A stretch of 64,000 nt of DNA from Pontibacter ruber (lineage in GTDB: Bacteria > Bacteroidota > Bacteroidia > Cytophagales > Hymenobacteraceae). Positions 54,426 through 62,413 of this stretch are shown piece after piece. Numbering within the stretch: the first letter of the stretch is position 1; each line of letters begins with the position of its first letter. The notes beneath the pieces are model-generated. The model searched no databases, was not told the DNA's origin, and saw only the letters and a list, made by a program, of their open reading frames with translations. The stretch lies in assembly GCF_023630205.1 (NCBI RefSeq), contig NZ_JALPRR010000002.1, positions 1,046,899-1,110,898 of the forward strand, in the 5' to 3' direction. A program made the translations under genes and the position numbers.

Positions 54426-54468
54426 AAAGCAGCAGGGCCGGAAGTATAACCTCCGGCCCTGCTGCTTT
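54426..54468. terminator. Bidirectional terminator with AAGTATA in its loop
   Basis: A perfect 17-bp stem (54426-54442 with 54452-54468) between convergent genes. The loop AGTATAACC, with its flanking A, contains the AAGTATA word. Confidence 0.93.
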
Positions 54469-54482
54469 AAGTATAAATCTTA

Positions 54483-54815
54483 TTAAAAGATCAGGTCAAG
54501 TATAGCTCCGATCACCGACATGACCAAACTAAAGATCAGCGCCCAGATAAATCCATCGACATCAAAGCCTGCCACCAGGTAATCTGCCAGCAGTATGATG
54601 AGCGCGTTGATAACGAGCAGGAACAGACCCAGTGTCAGTATCGTGACAGGTATGGTCAGGAAGATCAGAATAGGTCTGACGATCGCATTAAGCACTGCCA
54701 GCACTAGGGCCAATATCAAGGCAGTTACAAACCCGTCGATCTGAACGCCCGGTAAAATATAGGCAGCCAGCATGGCGGCTACACCTGTCAGTAATAGTTT
54801 TACAATAAATCCCAT
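54483..54815 (-). CDS. Phage-holin-family (PF04020) membrane protein
   Basis: 110 residues of almost pure hydrophobic segments forming four helices: 'FIVKLLLTGVAAMLAAYIL', 'ALILALVLAVLNAIVRPIL', 'LTLGLFLLVINALIILLAD' and 'IWALIFSLVMSVIGAILDL'. The 'LPGVQIDGF' loop is a family mark. Despite the name it is a widespread chromosomal membrane protein; no phage genes are near. Function unknown. Confidence 0.88.
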   Translation of the reverse strand: MGFIVKLLLTGVAAMLAAYILPGVQIDGFVTALILALVLAVLNAIVRPILIFLTIPVTILTLGLFLLVINALIILLADYLVAGFDVDGFIWALIFSLVMSVIGAILDLIF

Positions 54816-54877
54816 AGTCTTATCTTTCAGATATATAGTGTAAGTATAGTATATTCTTACTGCAATATACGGAAAGG

Positions 54878-54919
54878 CAAGCTGTAAGGATCAGAAACCA
54901 AGCTGTAAGGATCAGAAAC
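54878..54919. repeat. Perfect 21-bp tandem duplication at the end of the agmatinase gene
   Basis: CAAGCTGTAAGGATCAGAAAC occurs twice back to back (54878-54898 and 54899-54919). The second copy ends on the last base of the agmatinase stop codon, so the unit lies in the 3' untranslated region. A recent duplication is likely. Confidence 0.9.
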
Positions 54920-56007
54920 TATGCTTCCAGTCGCTTCTGCGATACAGCCATCCAATTGCAAAGCTTGTACAGCAAGCGGGCTCCTACGTTACCGTTCCAC
55001 TCCGTGTCGCCTGGTGCTACTTCGCAAAGGTCAAACCCGATGATCTCACGGCCCGATTTTACCAATGCTTTGATCAGGTACACAGCCTGCTCAAACTCCA
55101 GGCCACCCGGAACCGGTGTTCCCGTGCCAGGGCATAGCTTCGGATCAAGGCCATCGATATCGAAGCTGATGTATACTTTCTGAGGCAGTTGCGCGATTAT
55201 CTTTTTGCACTCTTTTTTCCAGCTGTCGCCCTCGTACTGGTTTTCCTTCATCACAGCATCGTAGAAGATCGTAACACGACCATTTGACTGTTCGGCCAGT
55301 TCTGCCTCAGATTGCGCCAGGTCACGAATACCTACCTGTACCAATTTTTTTACCTGCGGCAGCTTCAGGGCATTGAACATGATGGAAGCGTGCGAATACG
55401 TGAACCCTTCGTAAGCATCGCGCAAATCGGCATGGGCATCGATCTGAAGTATACCATACTCTTCGTGCTTCTCAGCAAGTGCATGCATCAGGCCCAGTGG
55501 CGTGCTGTGGTCTCCCCCGATCACACCTACCAATTTACCCTGCTCCAGGTATGCCAACGATTTTTTCTTCAGCCACTGCAGCAATTCCTCTCCATGCCGG
55601 GTTACTTCAGCTCCCAGGTTTTCAAATTGTTCTTTGCTTTCCTCCGGGCTACCCTCTTCCAGCCAATTGATGTAGGCTTCTGCTTTCAGGCGCAGTTCCG
55701 TGCTGAGCCCTTCCCACTCTTCGGAGATCTCTTCCATGGCTATGCCCAGCTTCCAGGCATCTTTTATACCTGGTTCGAAAAGGTCAAGCTGCGGGGAGGC
55801 TTCCATAATAGCCTGTGGCCCACCGGCCGTACCGGCGCTGTAGGAAACCGTTACTTCCCACGGAATCGGGATCAACACAACTTCCGCTTCGTCTATTGTA
55901 AAAGGAAGGCCAAAAAGACCCGCATTCACGTCACCTACTCCGTTCGGGTCGAAGCTGGCAATTTTCTGTTCTTTGCTCTTAGTTGGTTGGTTCTGCGGAG
56001 TATTCAT
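54919..56007 (-). CDS. speB: Agmatinase/ureohydrolase family protein
   Basis: 362 residues. Mn2+ binding motifs of ureohydrolases are complete: [17 protein letters not shown] and SFDIDGLDP. It should hydrolyse agmatine to putrescine and urea; a related guanidino substrate is possible because the N-terminal part is longer than E. coli SpeB. Its start overlaps the end of the SpeD-SpeE fusion gene by 29 bp, giving translational coupling. The pair supplies putrescine and then the aminopropyl donor and transferase. Arginine decarboxylase is not in the window. Confidence 0.88.
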   Translation of the reverse strand: MNTPQNQPTKSKEQKIASFDPNGVGDVNAGLFGLPFTIDEAEVVLIPIPWEVTVSYSAGTAGGPQAIMEASPQLDLFEPGIKDAWKLGIAMEEISEEWEGLSTELRLKAEAYINWLEEGSPEESKEQFENLGAEVTRHGEELLQWLKKKSLAYLEQGKLVGVIGGDHSTPLGLMHALAEKHEEYGILQIDAHADLRDAYEGFTYSHASIMFNALKLPQVKKLVQVGIRDLAQSEAELAEQSNGRVTIFYDAVMKENQYEGDSWKKECKKIIAQLPQKVYISFDIDGLDPKLCPGTGTPVPGGLEFEQAVYLIKALVKSGREIIGFDLCEVAPGDTEWNGNVGARLLYKLCNWMAVSQKRLEA

Positions 56008-57307
56008 CGGTAACGTTCGTTGGTTTTGAATTTAACAGCTCGCGCACAAAGTTCGGCAGTGCGAAAGCGGCCATGTGTATGTCTTCGTTATAGTACTTGA
56101 GTCCGTGCGTTTGTGAGAAACGGGCGGCTGCTTCGCGGTCGTAGCGCAGCGGGTGTGCCTCTCCTTTAGATGAGTAAGAGAAGCTCCAGGTACCGGTCGG
56201 ATACGTTGGAATAGCAGCCAGGTAGCAATGCACCTTTTCTGATCCGAAGATCTGCTTGTAGGTGTCGTATATCTCAACAAACACGCCTGAATTGAAACGT
56301 GGTGACTCGCTTTGCGTGATCATTACGCCATCTTTGGTGAGACAGCGGTATACTTCCTGGTAGAAAGAGGCCGTGAACAAGCCTTCGCCAGGGCCTACCG
56401 GATCGGCAGAGTCGATAATGATCAGGTCGTATTGCTCGTCTGCGCAGTCTTTGATGTATTTTATACCATCCTCAACCAGCAGGTTAAGGCGCGGGTTATC
56501 AAATGCGACAGCTGTTTCAGGCAAGTGCAGTTTGCAGGCTTCGATCACAAGTTCGTCAATCTCTACCAGCGTAACTTCTTCGAGTTGCTCGTAACGCAAT
56601 AGCTCACGAACGGTTCCACCATCGCCGCCGCCAATAACCAAAGCCCGCTTTGCTGTCGGATTGCTGAACATCGGCACATGCGTGATCATCTCGTGGTAAA
56701 CATACTCATCTTTCTGCGTGCACATCACCATACCATCCAGCGTCAGCATGTTTCCGTAAGCAAGGGTTTCGTATACTTCCACACGCTGGTAAGGCGAGTC
56801 TTTCTTGTATAGCTGGCTGCCGCTGTGCTTCAGGGAGAGGGCAATATTCTCGTCACGCTCCGTAAACCATACATCCCGCGTAATGGTACCTGCCTTTTCA
56901 GTTGGCTTAGGAGAAACATCACGGAGCGACTCCAAGTTGAAATCAAGGCGATTGAGCAGGTCCAGCTGACCCCGGCGACACTCCATCGCGGAACCATGGC
57001 TGGCTTCGAAAGCATCTTTCAGGTACCTGTACGATACCCATGGATCAACAGAATCGCCGCAGGTAAAAAGGTCTACTGCTGCATAGCCATACTCTGGCCA
57101 GGTATGTATAGCCAGGTGGCTTTCCTGAATTACCACCACACCAGACACGCCATAGGGCGAGAAATGGTGGAATGTACTATTGATAACAGTAGCTCCGGCT
57201 GTTTCGGCAGCGGCAACCATGCTATTTTCAATATGAACGACATCGTTCATGAGCTCAGGAGAGCAGTTGTAAAATTCTACCAGAATGTGTCTTCCTAAGG
57301 CGTTCAT
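55979..57307 (-). CDS. SpeD-SpeE fusion: AdoMet decarboxylase and spermidine synthase
   Basis: 442 residues. Residues 1 to about 125 are a complete class 1B AdoMet decarboxylase. The self-cleavage site is Glu62-Ser63 in [18 protein letters not shown], with His68 and Cys83 (FTCG), the same numbering as I recall for Thermotoga SpeD. Residues about 145-442 are spermidine synthase: GGGDGG (226-231) for SAM-type nucleotide binding, and DSADPVGP (about 299-306) carrying the catalytic Asp. The fusion means the decarboxylated-AdoMet product can be passed to the transferase within one chain. It overlaps the downstream agmatinase gene by 29 bp. Start ATG at 57307; no upstream candidate. Confidence 0.93.
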   Translation of the reverse strand: MNALGRHILVEFYNCSPELMNDVVHIENSMVAAAETAGATVINSTFHHFSPYGVSGVVVIQESHLAIHTWPEYGYAAVDLFTCGDSVDPWVSYRYLKDAFEASHGSAMECRRGQLDLLNRLDFNLESLRDVSPKPTEKAGTITRDVWFTERDENIALSLKHSGSQLYKKDSPYQRVEVYETLAYGNMLTLDGMVMCTQKDEYVYHEMITHVPMFSNPTAKRALVIGGGDGGTVRELLRYEQLEEVTLVEIDELVIEACKLHLPETAVAFDNPRLNLLVEDGIKYIKDCADEQYDLIIIDSADPVGPGEGLFTASFYQEVYRCLTKDGVMITQSESPRFNSGVFVEIYDTYKQIFGSEKVHCYLAAIPTYPTGTWSFSYSSKGEAHPLRYDREAAARFSQTHGLKYYNEDIHMAAFALPNFVRELLNSKPTNVTDEYSAEPTN

Positions 57308-57939
57308 TAATGGGTATGAAAGGTGAAAAGATCTAATTTTGGCAAAAAAACGAAATCTATAGGTATAATCAAATATTAAACAACGTGGTATATCTTTAGA
57401 TAGTTGTCCCTCATTAGGTTACACTTCAAAGTATAAATTCACAGAATCAACGGCATTGTACGTCATCCGACATACTTCTCTATAGCAGTTTTCCTGCTAT
57501 AGTAAATCTACGTCATCAACAGATTATTGGCTGCTATTAGGTGTAGGCTAATAATGGTAGTTGTACTTACGAGGAAAGGTATAAAGGAGAAGTTATACTT
57601 GCTGCCAGGCAGAGATGCAGGCAGTACTATAAACTAGCCAGTAGTATAGATAGGAAATCAGTGTGAAAACTACTGATGAAGATTCCGGTTATCGAAACTG
57701 TAACCGGATACAGCATTAAATATATCCTGAGACTTTTATACTCAGTATACTTCAGTATGATCTTTTAAATGATTGATTCTGAAGAAGCTCAATCTTATAC
57801 AGAGCATAAAGGCTTATCCAGCACATACTAAATTGGGGCAGCCGGGCTGCACATAACAGTGCTCTTTACGAATCAACAAGCACACTTTTTTTGTTGGGCA
57901 CTTGTCCAAACTGCACCCATACTTGTATGAGAAGCGATT
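57308..57939. other. 632-bp intergenic region between polyamine and chemotaxis operons
   Basis: AT-rich, with three AAGTATA/TATACTT words and a 9-bp hairpin CTATAGCAG (57480-57488)/complement (57494-57502) with loop TTTTC. No RNA gene or reading frame is convincing. It is the leader side of the leftward SpeD-SpeE gene and the downstream side of cheC; no clear terminator for cheC was found. Confidence 0.45.
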
Positions 57940-58614
57940 CTATGCTCCATCCTGCATGTCTTTTCTATCGATCATTAAAGTGCGGATAATATCCAGAATC
58001 TTAAGCAGCGTGTTCGTATCAAAGAACAGCAGCAAAGGCAACTCCACCTTCTTGAAATTATGGGTAAACTGGGTGATAACCGTGAACACGAGGGGTTGAA
58101 ACAATGGATGCTGAACCAGGATATCCTTTAAAGAATCGGCTATGTGGCTTTTGGGTGCCCGTGGCGGAGAACCGTAGATGTTGGCCTTTAAGATATTGGC
58201 AAGCTGGGTAACCAGCGCACCAGTAATGATGTTGCTTATTTCCAGCAGCAGAGATTCCTGCATAACAGAAAGCTCTCCTTTCTGTACATCCAGCATGTTC
58301 AGGCATACTTCAGACAAACGTGCTATATGGTCGTCAGAGAACAGCATGAGCGTAGCGCCATTAAAGTCACCTTTGATATCGGACTGGATGATAACGTGGG
58401 TGCTTTCATACTTTGATACCAGTTGCAACAGCTCTTTTACCTCGATCAGCTGGATATCCGGTACTTTCAGCAGCACTTTATCTTTGGCAATGGCTGCAAA
58501 GGAGTCGGCTGCCCGCGCCAGGCCAATATTCAGTATCTCCTTGATGATATCTCTTTCTAGCTCCGATACATGAGGATCCATCATTGTAGTCATGTTAGTA
58601 GTTTTCTCTTCCAT
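57940..58614 (-). CDS. cheC: CheC-like CheY-P phosphatase
   Basis: 224 residues from ATG 58614 (MEEKTTN), 11 bp after the cheA stop; a longer in-frame start would overlap cheA. Two phosphatase active sites of the D/S-x3-E-x2-N-x22-P type are present: Asp22-Glu26-Asn29-Pro52, and Ser121-Glu125-Asn128-Pro151. It should dephosphorylate CheY-P and so reset signalling. No CheD, its usual partner, is in the window. Last gene of the leftward chemotaxis operon. Confidence 0.9.
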   Translation of the reverse strand: MEEKTTNMTTMMDPHVSELERDIIKEILNIGLARAADSFAAIAKDKVLLKVPDIQLIEVKELLQLVSKYESTHVIIQSDIKGDFNGATLMLFSDDHIARLSEVCLNMLDVQKGELSVMQESLLLEISNIITGALVTQLANILKANIYGSPPRAPKSHIADSLKDILVQHPLFQPLVFTVITQFTHNFKKVELPLLLFFDTNTLLKILDIIRTLMIDRKDMQDGA

Positions 58615-58625
58615 CCCTGCAGTGC

Positions 58626-60260
58626 CTATCTTCTGTTTGTAAAATAACGGGTTATAGCAGGTACATCCAGCACTAGGCATACTTTGCCTGTTCCCAGAAG
58701 TGTTACGCCACCATATAAGTCAATTTTATCAAGCGGCTTGCTAAGTGGCTTTACCACTATATCCTGCTGCCTGTACAGTTTGTCAACTATTAAGCCAAGT
58801 TTCCTGTTGTTGTAGGACACAATAATAATGTCCTGCACCTGCCCTTTTAATTTGGTCTTATCACCAAGGCGCATAGCAGTTTCTTTGGCATTTAAGAGCT
58901 CATGCAGGTAAGCTACCGTGATGGTCTCCCCTTTTATGTTCGCTACCAGCACATCGCCAACTTCATGTAGTTCGTCTTTATCCAACGAAACTACCGACTC
59001 GGTGTGCATAAGCGGAATTGCATAAAAAATTTCATCAACCTCAAACAACAACGCCCCTTTTACGGCGATTGAGGTTGGTAGTTGTAACGTCAACGTCGTG
59101 CCTTTACCCTTTACGGAGTCAACGCTGATCCGGCCGCCTATTGAGTCAATTGCATTCTTAACCACATCAAGGCCAACACCACGCCCGGAAAACTCCGTAA
59201 CTTCCTTCGCCAGCGAAAAGCCAGGCTCAAATAAGAAAGAAAGCGCTTCTATATCGGGTAGTTCGTTGGCAACAGCGGCAGAAAGTAAGTGACGATCCAC
59301 TGCAGCCTTTTTAACCTGCTTCAGGTCAATGCCTTTGCCATCGTCGGTTAGTCTGATGATTACGTTATCGCGATCGCTGCGGGCAGTAAGCGAAATCTGT
59401 CCCTCCCTTGGTTTTTCTTTCTTGATGCGCTCTTCTGGCTTTTCGATGCCGTGCGTAATAGCATTGCGTACCAGGTGCAGCAAAGAGTCTGTAATGATCT
59501 GAAGTATATTACGGTCGATCTGAATATCCTGACCAGATAACTCAATATTTACTTCCTTCTTTTCTGCAACAGCGATATCGCGGACAATGCGTGGGAATTT
59601 GTTGAACAGTGAGCCAATAGCAACCAGGCGCGCGTCCATTACACTGTATTGCAACTCTTCTGTGATGCGATACAGATGCGAGCTTACACTCTTCAGGTCA
59701 TCGTTTTCAAGCTCACGGCTAATGGAAAGAATACGGTCTCTGTCGATCATGAGCTCCCCTACCAGGTTAAGCAGGTGGTCCAGCTTTTTGATCTGTATAT
59801 AAATCAGATCCGAAAGCGACAGATTTCTGGAGGTATTGTATTTCTGTACTTTCGCCAGTTCTATCGTGCTGTCAGAAAGACTGTCTACGATAATATCGAG
59901 GTTGCGCAGCAGCACCGGGTCTGCTTCGCCGAAGCTGTCATTATCAATGTTGTTGATCAGGTCGCCCAGCAGGTCGATGCCATCAAAAAGCACTGTAACT
60001 ACTTCGTCGCTGAAATTAAGCTCCTTGTTACGGATAAGACTGAAGGCTGTCTCAAGCTTATGCGACACATCCGAGATCTGCAGGTAGCCGATCGCCTTAG
60101 CATTAGCTTTCAGATTATGGAGCAAACGGAATATCTCCGCAAGAACCTGATCGTCCTGCGGCTTTCGCTCCAGCTCACTGATGTGCCTGTTCAGCGCATC
60201 GTAGTACTCGAGCGCCTCTGCTATAAATATTTCTTTATATTCCTGTTCTCTCGATTTCAT
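58626..60260 (-). CDS. cheA: Chemotaxis histidine kinase CheA
   Basis: 544 residues. The Hpt domain (about 1-100) carries phospho-His48 in LLHNLKANAKAIG. The dimerisation region (about 145-200) follows closely, leaving little room for the usual CheY-binding P2 domain. The HATPase has an N box (VRNAITHGI), G1 (DDGKGID) and G2 (GRGVGLDVV). The CheW-like domain is at about 400-544. It autophosphorylates and passes phosphate to CheY and CheB. Its start overlaps the cheB stop by ATGA (60257-60260). Confidence 0.95.
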   Translation of the reverse strand: MKSREQEYKEIFIAEALEYYDALNRHISELERKPQDDQVLAEIFRLLHNLKANAKAIGYLQISDVSHKLETAFSLIRNKELNFSDEVVTVLFDGIDLLGDLINNIDNDSFGEADPVLLRNLDIIVDSLSDSTIELAKVQKYNTSRNLSLSDLIYIQIKKLDHLLNLVGELMIDRDRILSISRELENDDLKSVSSHLYRITEELQYSVMDARLVAIGSLFNKFPRIVRDIAVAEKKEVNIELSGQDIQIDRNILQIITDSLLHLVRNAITHGIEKPEERIKKEKPREGQISLTARSDRDNVIIRLTDDGKGIDLKQVKKAAVDRHLLSAAVANELPDIEALSFLFEPGFSLAKEVTEFSGRGVGLDVVKNAIDSIGGRISVDSVKGKGTTLTLQLPTSIAVKGALLFEVDEIFYAIPLMHTESVVSLDKDELHEVGDVLVANIKGETITVAYLHELLNAKETAMRLGDKTKLKGQVQDIIIVSYNNRKLGLIVDKLYRQQDIVVKPLSKPLDKIDLYGGVTLLGTGKVCLVLDVPAITRYFTNRR

Positions 60261-61375
60261 GTAATGCTGTCAGTTGCACTGACCTCGTGCTGCTGCGCCA
60301 TAAACCCGTTTATAAAGTGCGGGATATCTGACAAAGGCAGCACTTTGTTAATGTAGCCGCTTTCGATAGCGGACTTCGCCATACCAAAGATGGCAGAAGA
60401 TTCTTCGTTTTGAGCGATGATGATGCCTCCCCGCTCCTGAATAAGACTGGCACCAACGGTACCGTCTTTACCCATACCGGTCAGGATGATGCCGATAACA
60501 TGCTTCACCTGAGTTTTAGCCACCGATTTCATCAGCAAATCAACCGAAGGCTGATCAAAGGTAACGGCTGGCTCATCTGTAAAACCAATCATTAAATTGT
60601 ATGGGTTACCCAAATGGGCTTCAACAACCATGTTGCGCCCTCCTGGTGCAACTATAATTTTGCCTGGCTTAAGTGGCAGACCGCTTTTCCCTTCCATAAC
60701 CTTCAGCGGAGTAAGCTCCTGAAGTCGCTTAGAGAAAGTTTTTGTAAAGCGCTCCGGCAGGTGAACTGCCACCAGCACGGTTGCCTTCAGATCTTCTGTA
60801 AGCTGGCGTACGATACTTTCAATTGCCTGTGTACCTCCTGTAGATGCACCTATCACAATGACCGTGTCTGCTGCAGCTGTTTTGCGATGTACATGCTGTT
60901 CCGGAACAAGTACATCCTGCTCCAGCAACTGTATGCGCCGCTCCACGTCCCAGTATTCCGATTCACGAACAGCCCGTACTTTCTGGATCAGCTCATCTCC
61001 AACATTGCGGTAATTGGGGCGCATTTCAGGTCCAGGCTTCAAAACGATGCCGTAAACTCCGACCTCTGTTGCTTCTTTTATCAGGTCCAGGGTCAGCTTT
61101 TCCTTTTCGATCAGCAAAAGTATAGGTGCAGGAGCTTCGCTGAAAACACGCTTTAGGGTAAACAGTCGTGAGTTCTTGGGTAGTTTATAATCAACAATCA
61201 CCACATCCGGCTGTACAACTTTCAGCTGCTGTAAAAGCTCATCGCCATCGGCTGCCATACCTGCTATGGTAATGTCAGATTCCGAGCCTAAGATATCTTC
61301 CAGCACCAACCTTGTGTAACTCGATTTGTCTGCAATAAATACCCTAAGCTTTTGTACTTGATCCTTCACTGCCAA
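60257..61375 (-). CDS. cheB: CheB-type protein-glutamate methylesterase with divergent receiver
   Basis: 372 residues. The receiver domain (10-125) has phospho-Asp62 (IVDYKLP), Asp16 and Lys113 (VLKPG). It has only one of the acidic pair (IADKSS) and no Thr/Ser at the switch position (LLLIEKEK), so activation may be altered. The methylesterase (about 168-370) has the intact catalytic triad Ser178 (IGASTGG), His205 (AVHLPERF) and Asp304 (GMGKDG). It demethylates or deamidates receptor glutamates. No CheR lies in the window. Overlaps cheA by four bases. Confidence 0.92.
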   Translation of the reverse strand: MAVKDQVQKLRVFIADKSSYTRLVLEDILGSESDITIAGMAADGDELLQQLKVVQPDVVIVDYKLPKNSRLFTLKRVFSEAPAPILLLIEKEKLTLDLIKEATEVGVYGIVLKPGPEMRPNYRNVGDELIQKVRAVRESEYWDVERRIQLLEQDVLVPEQHVHRKTAAADTVIVIGASTGGTQAIESIVRQLTEDLKATVLVAVHLPERFTKTFSKRLQELTPLKVMEGKSGLPLKPGKIIVAPGGRNMVVEAHLGNPYNLMIGFTDEPAVTFDQPSVDLLMKSVAKTQVKHVIGIILTGMGKDGTVGASLIQERGGIIIAQNEESSAIFGMAKSAIESGYINKVLPLSDIPHFINGFMAQQHEVSATDSIT

Positions 61376-61403
61376 AAATCACTCAATAAAAACAAGAAGA
61401 GGC

Positions 61404-61778
61404 TTAGTTCTTCCCGTTGCCCTCTAGCACTTTATTCACAGTTTCCAGCACCTTCTCTTCAGAGAATGGCTTCACGATATAGGATAATGCACCATTTTCG
61501 ATGGCTTCATTTACGATCACTTCCTGGCCAACGGCACTTACGATGATCACCTTCATGTCCGGCTGCTCGGCTTTGATGCCTTTCAGAACATCCAGCCCTG
61601 TATTATCCGGCAGGATTACATCCAGCGTAATAAGGTCCGGTTTAGTTTCTTTTGCCAGCTCAAGTGCTGTCTGTCCGTTAGGAGCCTCACCTACTACTTC
61701 ATAACCTGCGTCTGTGAGCATGTTTTTCAGCATGGTGCGCATGTAGAAGGAGTCATCTACAATCAGTATTCTTTTCAT
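61404..61778 (-). CDS. cheY: CheY-type response regulator
   Basis: 124-residue single receiver domain: acidic pair Asp8-Asp9, phospho-Asp53 (TLDVILP), switch Ser81 (IVSAVGQ) and Lys103 (VKPFS), all conserved. Probably the output of CheA. Gap of 28 bp to cheB, 34 bp from cheW. Confidence 0.93.
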   Translation of the reverse strand: MKRILIVDDSFYMRTMLKNMLTDAGYEVVGEAPNGQTALELAKETKPDLITLDVILPDNTGLDVLKGIKAEQPDMKVIIVSAVGQEVIVNEAIENGALSYIVKPFSEEKVLETVNKVLEGNGKN

Positions 61779-61812
61779 ACTTTGAGGTATAGCTTCTGTA
61801 TCTGTTATAAGC

Positions 61813-62400
61813 TTAATCTACCAGTTCCTTTATTTCATCGTTTGTCAGGATCTTGTACATATCCAGCACGATGATCAGGCGGTTTTCTAATTTGGCAATG
61901 CCCTCGATATAATTTTCGTGCACATTGATGTCCTGTAAGAACGCAGGCGTTTTGTCTATTTTAGACATGGTCAGGTTAAGCGACTGCGGTACTTCCCGCA
62001 CCACTACTCCTATTTTGTAATCCTTCGCCTCAATTACGAGTGTATAGGTAATATTTGGATTTATACCTTCCGCAACCGGAGCAGGACGTATGCCGAAACG
62101 CTCTTCCAAATCCATGATGGCTATGATATCACCACGGATGTTGGCTACGCCGCGCACGAAATCAGGAGTTCGCGGCATACGGGTTATACTTGGCGTAACC
62201 GTTACTTCCTTTACCTGCTCAATCTTGATGCCGTACTCTTCGCTCCCGAGCTTAAATGTGATAAGGTGAATTGTTTCCTCGCCTGATGCGCCTTTTGTTG
62301 CTGCTTCCAGGCTGCTAACCTCTTTGGATTCAGAGGGTGGAGCCACCTCAGTAGCTGACTCCACCTGAATTTCTGTTTCCTTTTCTTTATCTTTCTTCAT
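61813..62400 (-). CDS. cheW: CheW coupling protein
   Basis: 195 residues. An acidic, Ser/Glu/Lys-rich N-terminal extension (about 1-42), probably disordered, precedes the CheW domain ('HLITFKLGSEEYGIKIEQV', 'RGVANIRGDIIAIMDLEERF', 'GIAKLENRLIIVLDMYKIL'). It links MCP to CheA. The extension makes it longer than typical CheW (about 160 residues). Thirteen bp after the MCP stop. Confidence 0.93.
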   Translation of the reverse strand: MKKDKEKETEIQVESATEVAPPSESKEVSSLEAATKGASGEETIHLITFKLGSEEYGIKIEQVKEVTVTPSITRMPRTPDFVRGVANIRGDIIAIMDLEERFGIRPAPVAEGINPNITYTLVIEAKDYKIGVVVREVPQSLNLTMSKIDKTPAFLQDINVHENYIEGIAKLENRLIIVLDMYKILTNDEIKELVD

Positions 62401-62413
62401 CTAAATCAAGATC

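Noticed and set aside
54483..54815. Prophage remnant suggested by 'phage holin family'
   Set aside because: The PF04020 family is a common chromosomal membrane protein; no integrase, tail, lysin or attachment site nearby.
57902..58099. 65-codon plus-strand frame over cheC
   Set aside because: Antisense to the end of cheC, no homology or composition support.
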